Shown one piece after another: positions 56,575 through 64,000 of a DNA stretch of 64,000 nt. The notes under the pieces were generated by a model. The model saw nothing but the letters and a program-made list of their open reading frames with translations, was not told the origin of the DNA and did not search any database. How positions within the stretch are numbered: the first letter of the stretch is position 1; every line of letters starts with the position of its first letter. Origin of the DNA: Lineus longissimus (lineage: Eukaryota; Nemertea; Pilidiophora; Heteronemertea; Lineidae); assembly GCF_910592395.1 (NCBI RefSeq), contig NC_088314.1, positions 8,804,001 to 8,868,000 of the forward strand. The letters are read 5' to 3'. A program made the position numbers and the translations under genes.

Positions 56575-58028
56575 GACAAAATTCTTATTACGGGCCTTGC
56601 AGCTTGCAAAAAAAATAATGTAGGCCTAGAATGTTGGAGTACATTTTCGGATATGTCGGTCCTCTAAGCCTATGAATATTGATTAAAAGTTTGTACAATC
56701 TTCCTTTAACTAATCATTCATTACAACCTGCGCGCTCTCACAGGCTTTTGCTTACTTGACGAAACCATTATCCGCTGCGTCAGCGATTCCCGTTATGAAA
56801 ATACTACTGTCAGCATAATAAGATACAATGTAGACAGAATGTCATTTACAACTGTTTCTGATACAAAAATATTTGATCAAGATACACGTCCTCAAGATAC
56901 AACGTGATAAACACATCGATCTGTCTTTAAATGGGTACGCTGTTTGTAATACAATGTACATGTATGATATTGGTGGTCCAGGAAAATTGAAATGCGGTTA
57001 AACACAATGCCAAAGTGCAGTCATTTTGCATAAAAATCTGCTTAAGCTAGGTATTTATAGCATTTGCACATCTGTCTTCACCAAAGCATTGTTGAAATTT
57101 ATATTTAGTTCGTAGTGCACAATTCGAAAATTTCTAATTCAATGACAATTTTCAAATATTCAACGAACAGCGCCTTTAAGGTCTGTTGGCTGTGTCCGCC
57201 ATTAATTTCTGATGCCTTTATTGGCAAGTGGCTCTTTCCAAAGCAGACCCACTGATCTTGAGGGGGAGATATGAAAGGATAATCCCAACTTCAAACAACT
57301 ATCGTTGGCTTCATAACTTGATGTCACTGCCCTTTTGGGCCGCTGTGCGAAAACTACATGGCCAATTTTTTCAACGTTTGAATGTTTTTCTAAAGCCTAT
57401 TTTGGGACACTGGACACCCATCATTATTTAGACTCGATCCATCAGCCTATATAACTAATGTATAGTCAATTTCCTCTCATCTAGCTAGCCTCAGTAGATG
57501 TCACTATCTCAAAGTTTGGGAAACGCTAGAAACATAGTGTTTGTTTCTCAGTGTATATCTGGTCACAGCTTGTTTCGTCTTTTGTCAAGGAATACAGATA
57601 TGGGGCACAACCAAAAAAGTTGAACTGGCCTAAACAGGTTCTTGTCAACGGCGATATGTAATCATTTCTAAAAAAAGCTGCCATTCATGATAACGCCCTT
57701 AGACAGGTTATGATATCAATTGGCATCAACGGATCTAGGATGCATTTAATTTAATGAATAATGTATCAATGCATGACGTCAGAATGTTCCAGAACACTGG
57801 ACAGCCTGTAGTTCAACGGAGGCCTAAAGGCCTAACAGGCTTTAGATTGCTGAATGAAATTGCTGCATAAGCAATTATCGATTCGGTGCACCTGTGATAG
57901 TTGGTAAACAAGGGACTGGCGATGTGAAATTATAATTGTGATAGTAACCCTCTCAGTCCTGACACAACATCATTGTATTGGCCTGTTCGTCTCATGGTAG
58001 CATTGAGAGGAAATATGATGGGGAACAT

Positions 58029-58167
58029 AGGGCCGTATTTAGCGGGGTGCAGGGGGCCGCAGTCGTCCTAAAAAAACGCATTTTTCAGGGATAATGGCAT
58101 TTGCCTCCCCCTCTCTAATAGCGCCTACTGCCCCCTCCCCCAACAAAAAATAAATAAATACGGCCCT
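58029..58167. mobile_element. 139-bp MITE with AGGGCCGTATTTA ends
   Basis: AGGGCCGTATTTA at the left is inverted at the right (TAAATACGGCCCT). Ends of this type are common in hAT-like non-autonomous elements, but no 8-bp duplication is evident. Confidence 0.7.
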
Positions 58168-58815
58168 GAAATGAGACGAATGTAGAATGTATAGTTTTAT
58201 ATCGTAATATACGGCCTTTTATCTCAAGAGCTATCCGTCATTCAACACATATTTTCCAGTCAATTTATTTTCCAGTCAATTTTTTTTTACAACTTCACCG
58301 CTTCTAACAACAAGAATTCAATAACTTTCCATGCAATACAGTCGAGTCTTCCCTTAACAGGCCAGTTTCGCAACCATTGGGATGGGCGACGAACAACAAA
58401 GTATGAAGTATAGTATTTTATCGAAATTTTAAAAAAATTCCTCGATCAGATTAGATATCTGCTAAACCAAAAAAAAGTAGGAAGATGATTTACGAGTGTC
58501 GCTTCAATTTATTGAGTTGATGACAAGACAAGACCCTCGTAATTCGTAGTTCGCCGATCGCTGGGATTGCTAAACCTGCCTGTTATTTCTTGACCTTATT
58601 TGGTCAGTCTCCTTTGCCCATTCATGAAAATCATACATGTATTTTCGAATACCTAGCCATCTGTTCCCAAACGACTATGGGATATAGCATTGAATTTACG
58701 TGAGAAATATATGAATGATTATAGGGCCAATGTGATATCAACAGGCAAGCTGTGCCATAGGATTGGTTTTCTTTAGTGGGCCTGCATTGTTCTAGACGTT
58801 TGGTGGCATGCTGTC

Positions 58816-58849
58816 AGAGTCTTTCAAATAAATTGATTTGAAAGACTCT
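58816..58849. repeat. 34-bp palindrome AGAGTCTTTCAAATAAATT
   Basis: AGAGTCTTTCAAATAAATT and inverse; a longer relative is at 59884-59922. Confidence 0.75.
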
Positions 58850-59883
58850 TGGTGCTGTTGTTGACAGTTTTCGGCTACCACATAGATTTTTGTAATAGAC
58901 TTGAAAATAAACGATTTATTATGCTTCCAGGTGACAGTTTATCAGTTGACGCGTTTATTAGTTATCAACTCAAAAACTACCGTGAAAATGTGTTCTGTCA
59001 ATACATGTACTTCAGCATCTTGCCCCCGCTTGAACCTCTCAATGTATTGACATTGATCAGCTTCCAAACAACGCGTGTCAAGAGTATGCAAAAAGGTATG
59101 GGCGGAGGCTACAGAGGCAATATCGCTGGAAGTTCAGTATGGTAAATTATTTGGGTGACCACTCATTCTTGCGAGTGGTGCTCGGAAAATGATGGTTCTC
59201 ATCAATATTCTGATTACATTCCTGGCTAATTTTAGACTGAATTTCTAACTTCTCTCTCGAGCATTGCTAACTCAAAGGGTTAAATAAATATCGACTCGTT
59301 CATTAAATTTTATTAGAATGTAGGCCTAGTTCTAAACCTGAAAGTAGGATGTTGGTGTGGGATGTCCGGATGTTACTTCCACTTTCGTTTTCCTGTTTTA
59401 AAAAACCTGTCTGCCAAGGAAAATAAAATTCATAATATTATGATAACTGCAGTCTTCCCACTCACCCATACGTTGGTGCCATCTTACCCCAGTCTGTAAA
59501 AATTTAAACCTAAGGCGCATGAAAAACCAAACTTTGAAGAAATCGCCGGCCCCGTAGTTTTTGTACAGCGACCCAAAAGGACAGAAACTTTGCTTTTGAA
59601 GCCGACTAAAGCTCACTATCATGTAACTAATTTCAGTTAATTATTCTTCGGTAATCAATCCTTAAGGGGTCTGTATCTTAGCATAGCACACGGTACGATA
59701 GTTACCAGTAATTATCAATTTTTGATTAATCACTCGCGGCTTTATTGCGCTGCTGTGCAAATAAATGGGTAACATTGCCGCTAAATATTTACCTCCCCCC
59801 TCACACACCATCACACACACACCCTTGAAATGTGAAATGGCGACATGTGGACCCTTCTTCTTAGTGATGATGTAGCTATGACT

Positions 59884-59922
59884 AGAGTCTTTCAAATAAA
59901 TTAAATTTATTTGAAAGACTCT
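59884..59922. repeat. 39-bp palindrome AGAGTCTTTCAAATAAATT
   Basis: Near-perfect palindrome of the same core as 58816-58849, about 1 kb away. Confidence 0.75.
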
Positions 59923-59964
59923 GGTATGGCTGACGTTTCCCTTCGCGCTGTCTTCGAAACACCC

Positions 59965-60133
59965 TGGCCCAAATTCATAAAGGGCGTTTAAAGGGTTAGA
60001 CATGTACAACTTCTCTCTAATCAGTTTCAGGGCCTATTTATATTCTGTGAAGATTTACATGACGGGCCAGAATCTGTCTATTCAGTAGTTAAACGCTGTT
60101 TTAAGCCAAACGCCCTTTATGAATTTGGCCCCC
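59965..60133. mobile_element. 169-bp MITE with GGCCCAAATTCATAAAGGGC ends
   Basis: GGCCCAAATTCATAAAGGGC followed by GTTTAA at the left is inverted at the right (AAACGCCCTTTATGAATTTG then GCC). Terminal repeats of about 28 bases, one indel. Confidence 0.82.
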
Positions 60134-60229
60134 TATCTTTAATTCTTGCTTCTATATTTTCGAGTTTCACTGCGTCAGCAGGTCAGAGAACGATTAAATA
60201 AGGGTTATGTTTATTTAGATTATTTACTC

Positions 60230-60503
60230 CAGATGAAAATATATATTGTCTGGATGCCTGGATACAGTTAGATGTCAGCAGATCGGAAGCGTTTTCCTGG
60301 GCACCAACAGTCATGTTATGCTGTTCACAATGCCGAGAACATCTGTTTGAATAATAATTATGTGATGAACAAGGCCTGGGTGTAGGCAGTGCTGTAGGAC
60401 TTGAGTTCGGAAGTTGGCCGATCGTGCAAGCTGACAGACCTACTATTATTATGTTGAAGCACCTGCCGAGAGAAAACATCGGGTGATTTTCCAGGTTCAT
60501 CAC
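60230..60503 (-). CDS. Candidate first exon of a secreted cysteine-rich protein, unproven
   Basis: The minus-strand frame begins at 60503. A hydrophobic segment (FNIIIVGLSACTIG) resembles a signal peptide. It is followed by a proline/serine stretch, then C-x9-C-x3-C spacing (CSSHNYYSNRCSRHC) and three N-glycosylation sequons (NSS, NMT, NAS). A GTAAAT donor at about 60230 could end the exon. No downstream exon identified and no family assigned; a TNF-receptor-like repeat is conceivable but not shown. Confidence 0.22.
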
Positions 60504-61166
60504 AACGCATGCGCAGTGTCTTGTTTTGTTACATAGTTGACCTTGACCTGCAATGGACTACCTGTAATTTCGTGTCTAACATGTAAACAAATGATTTTTT
60601 TCCTCGAATCATGATATATGTGGTTGTTTGCTTGGGTTATACCTGCTATAATTTTCCAGGTATATACAACCCCGTCGCGTTGATGTAGGTTAATCTATGT
60701 ACAGCAGCAACATCGTACATCAACCGCAATATGAGAGGATAAAGCAAGGTAACGAGTTAGCTGAGAGAAAGCCTCCATGAAAGAAATGGTGTTGATAATG
60801 GGGAGCAGTACAGCTCAGCATCATGAAGAAGAAAAACAATCCCAAATGGGTTGTTGACTCAAACGCATTGTGTGTATCTCAGTTTTGCTACCTCCGTAGA
60901 CCTATAGACTGTCTACTAGTATGTGGATGATTTGATTTAAGAACTTCTTCTTCTTCTTCAACTTGAAATCGTTCTCCGACTTTCAACATCAACATGTTTC
61001 AAATATATGTTGATGGAGATGTTGTTCTGGCTTATATGCCTAATAAACTGAAATCATTAATGTCAAATTTGCAGTAAATCTACCTTTAAAACACTTTCAC
61101 GCCAAATGGTTGATTATGTGTTGATGTTGGTTCCGATGGAAATAAAAGAGTGTGGAGTTTTTATCG

Positions 61167-61560
61167 CCTTAGAGTGAGTCTATAGGCAGGAGCCAGGAAC
61201 GTCAGATAAGGTTACACATATCGCAGATTTAGTTACACAAAATCGCCAGTATACTCTCCAACCTAACAGTAGAGCCTACAACGAAACTAATCGTGCTTGT
61301 ACGAGGAATCAAACACGACCCACTCCTCTAACTGTGCATGCATATACATGTATAAGTCACCTGAAGATGCCCAACTTGACCCCCTATAGCTCCTGTCTAT
61401 ACATGCTTCCCGAAATTGGTGGCTTGCATTGGAACTAACTTTTTCCCCCTTGTCCGTCATTAAAGGCATTCAAGTGTGTTGGTCAACCATGACTATCTCC
61501 TTTGTCCCTATTTCGGACACTCAGCGCCCCATTTCTGGAAAGGTGTATAGTCCCCTTTAA
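61167..61560. mobile_element. TTAA-type MITE, copy 4, degraded and interrupted
   Basis: TATAGGCAGGAGCCAGG near the left end and ATAGTCCCCTTTAA at 61547-61560. Shares CTAATCGTGCTTGTACGA and CACCTGAAGATG words with the other copies. About 150 extra bases lie before the right end. Confidence 0.6.
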
Positions 61561-62202
61561 CACTCGGTGCGGTAATGTTTATTCTCTGCTTAGGTTGCTT
61601 GTACGGTGTACATGCGGCAAGCGTCAGCTATGTATGCGCAAGCGAAATGAATCATGCAAATGCTTAATTAGTACAGTCAGTGGTGTTGGTACAGTTACAC
61701 CACATCACGTATCATTTGGTAATGGGATATATAATATCATGTAAGAATTGTTACCTGTGAGAAGCACTGGTCGGAAGTGTAAATAACATAATAATGACGG
61801 TCATGCATGTGTCATTACCACTTTTGTGCCCACTAGAATTAATTAAAAATTCAGTAACCACTATACATTTGTATACGATCCTCTCGAACTTGCATTTGAG
61901 ATGACCCTATCCCCGTTTTGCAACTTTTTCATCATCATCTTCAATTTTACATTAATATATCCGTGAAAGTTTTGGAAAACGAAACGGAATATCATTCTGA
62001 ACTTGGACAACGCTTTTGCTAAAAAAGAAACAGTCTGCTGGTGCCAATTGAGTACCTTCCTGAGCATCATGGCCTTTCACTCAGTACCAAAAGACTATTA
62101 AGAGTGGCTGGTTACTCTTAGCAAAAGACCTCTCCTTATGCAGACGATGGAACGAGTACGGACCCAGGTATAATACAGTACATGTAGTTGATGGTGTCTC
62201 AT

Positions 62203-62290
62203 ACTGACATAACCAGTGGTTTCCAATACTCCGCCTGTCGATATTTTGTATCTGACTCTGATCTTAGTATGGTAATTCCTAGCAAGTCTA
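62203..62290. repeat. Repeat shared with 43890-43985
   Basis: CTGACATAACCAGTGGTTTC and GCCTGTCGATATTTT in the same order and spacing as at 43890. Confidence 0.5.
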
Positions 62291-62391
62291 CGATCCCAAC
62301 CTCTAAGCTTCTTAACAGGACATGGCGTATTTCTTTAGAGATCATTGCGATTTCGGAAGATGATCATATAACTACCCACTGATGATCTATG

Positions 62392-62408
62392 CCCCCCCCC
62401 CCCCCCCC
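62392..62408 (+). repeat. Poly-C tract (17 bases)
   Basis: Uninterrupted C run. Confidence 0.9.
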
Positions 62409-62691
62409 ATAGACACACAGAGAGCTTCCTGGCATCTGCCCAACTCTCGGAAGGTCTCGTGACAATAGGAAGCTCCATTGGAAATCTACACTAGAAATTC
62501 CGCTAAAATTGGGTCACCATAACAAGTCTCTCAAACCGTTTAACCCGTTATTTGATATTCACAGACGCGGACTTTTCATTTTAGTCGACATCCTGCCCAA
62601 AAAAATTTCAATCCCCACCCTGAATTTATTTTATTTAGTACCTTGTATGATCGACCGGGTAGGAAATATTTCCAGGTTATGAGCGACTGAG

Positions 62692-62959
62692 GCTGAAAGG
62701 GTGGATGTCGTCCTGGGTGCCGACAAAATGGTACCCAGGTTCGAGATCGACTGGACAATAAGCACCCTGGGTGCCATTGCACTAGACAAAGAGCACCCAG
62801 TGGCAGAACAGAAACGTCGTCCCTAAGATCCGTGAGCCAGGCAAAAAGAAGCTGGGTGCTATTTGTCTGGTGTAATGGCACCCAGGGTGCTTATTGTCCA
62901 GACGATTTCGAACCTGGGTACCATTTGTCGGCACCCAGGACGACATCCACCCTTTCAGC
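62692..62959. mobile_element. Foldback MITE, long TIRs, 9-bp target duplication (Mutator-like), copy 2
   Basis: Ends GCTGAAAGGGTGGATGTCG and its inverse. Flanked directly by GCGACTGAG on both sides (62683-62691 and 62960-62968). Arms include GGTACCCAGGTTCGAGATCG and CAATAAGCACCCTGGGTG. Closely similar to 21994-22277. Confidence 0.92.
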
Positions 62960-62968
62960 GCGACTGAG

Positions 62969-64000
62969 CGGAAATAATTTTATGTTACTTCCAGGGTTTT
63001 CCCTCGTTAAAACTCCCCTTCCCTGACAAGCTTCCCTCGAATCAAAAATCTTTTACACGCTACAGAAATGACGGCCTTTCGATTTTAATTTGATTATCTG
63101 GACTTGTTTCATCAACCATGCGTCTTTGAGGATATGATATTGATAATAAGACAAGCTACTGGATGATCTTGAAATACATGTAGATGCAAAATACGAAGTG
63201 CAAGAAACAGGGGGATGTAGCTTCTGTGTGCAATATTTTAAATAGGTCATGGAAAAACACCCATCATCCTCTCATACGACCCGCGGAACCGGTGACATTT
63301 GCTTGAATTATAACGCGTTGTCATCGGAAATTCAATGACTTCCCGGTTGTGTCATGTATCCTTGCTCTGATTCTTAGCACTGACTAAGAATCTGGCTCTG
63401 GAGATACAGGTCTGTTGATATATATTCATCCGGAGTAGGTCATGAATATCAGTATGGTATTTTACATTATCAGGCAGTAATTTCTAGAATGCATATACAC
63501 TGCTGATAATGTATACGGGATCAATCTATACTTGATGGGAACTGTAATACAGTCACGGGAATGCGATATCCATTGAGGCAATGTCCGCTCTCACCCCTCC
63601 GGTGAACAGATTCGAACCAGTGTAAAGCTTTTAAATGTTCTGGGAAAGTGTCCGGGAGTCAATGATTCAGTTATGTTCCTCCAATCGCCGGGGGTATCAG
63701 ATAGTTCTAGAACTATCTGAATCTGTAATCATCTACAATAGGGACGGACACATTTTTAGGGGGGAAATTTAAGTCTGCTGCACTTGCTCCGTGAACTGTC
63801 GAGGGTTACAGCCATTTCCCTCATAAGCTATATTCCCTTCAGAAGTCATGCTCCCACTTCAGGTCGTTCCATCGTTTCTCGAGTACACTCAAAATGTGTG
63901 TTGTGAGAGTGTATGTTAGAAAAGATCCAAGTGCCAGCTGTGGAAGGATGTTCAGACGCAAGCTGCCAAGAATGGCAAGACGATGTTGAGCCTCGAGAAG
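62969..64000. other. Right-edge intergenic sequence
   Basis: Contains a hairpin at about 63383-63406 (GATTCTTAG and inverse), a partial CAGGTGTAATAG-family copy at 63616-63680 and a perfect 24-base palindrome at 63697-63720. No gene recognised. Confidence 0.45.

Larger units (their letters stand above)
54930..58028. other. Upstream of GAL3ST-like gene B, no recognised gene
   Basis: Holds the interspersed repeat at 55400-55495, poly-C runs at 55187-55201 and 56556-56574, and short frames without resemblance. Nothing else supportable. Confidence 0.4.

Noticed and set aside
1-64000. Bacterial or viral operon or defence system
   Set aside because: Split genes with consensus GT-AG introns and animal protein families throughout; no compact gene cluster, integrase or viral gene seen.

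Overview
The window is eukaryotic nuclear DNA. Genes are split by GT-AG introns, exons are short, and intergenic space is AT-rich and crowded with miniature inverted-repeat elements, palindromes, minisatellites and poly-C tracts. The proteins are animal-like. Frequent ACATGTA-type and TAGGCCTA-type words and the protein relationships suggest a marine invertebrate (for example echinoderm, hemichordate, lancelet or lophotrochozoan). The species cannot be fixed from the sequence. All homology statements rest on recognised motifs and remembered family patterns, not on a search.

Layout. 1-2890 (-): 5' part of an acylaminoacyl-peptidase gene (APEH), running off the left edge. 3362-5234 (+): complete three-exon NUDT16-type Nudix hydrolase. 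7685-10487 (-): complete three-exon CHCHD4/MIA40. 10840-15878 (+): complete three-exon UDP-galactose transporter (SLC35A2-like). APEH/NUDT16 and CHCHD4/SLC35A2 are two consecutive head-to-head pairs. 15.9-24.1 kb: gene-poor, very dense in small non-autonomous transposons. 24151-27596 and 29219-32022 (+): two tandem six-exon genes for secreted proteins with two fasciclin (FAS1) domains and identical intron phases. 32.0-48.8 kb: about 17 kb with no recognised gene, including an 836-bp foldback element. 48839-52069 and 52643-54929 (-): two tandem three-exon galactose-3-O-sulfotransferase (GAL3ST-like) genes. Intron 1 of the downstream copy carries a 1.45-kb palindrome made of two inverted PIF/Harbinger-type transposase fragments. 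54.9-64.0 kb: no firm gene, more MITEs and palindromes, one weak candidate secreted-protein exon.

Functional links are modest. SLC35A2 supplies UDP-galactose to the Golgi and GAL3ST enzymes sulfate galactose there, but they are more than 30 kb apart and I infer no cluster. No convincing new multi-gene system is visible. The most informative signals are the paralogue pairs (start-codon shift, in-frame duplication, conserved intron phases and core promoter spacing) and the well-resolved transposon families, several with readable target-site duplications.
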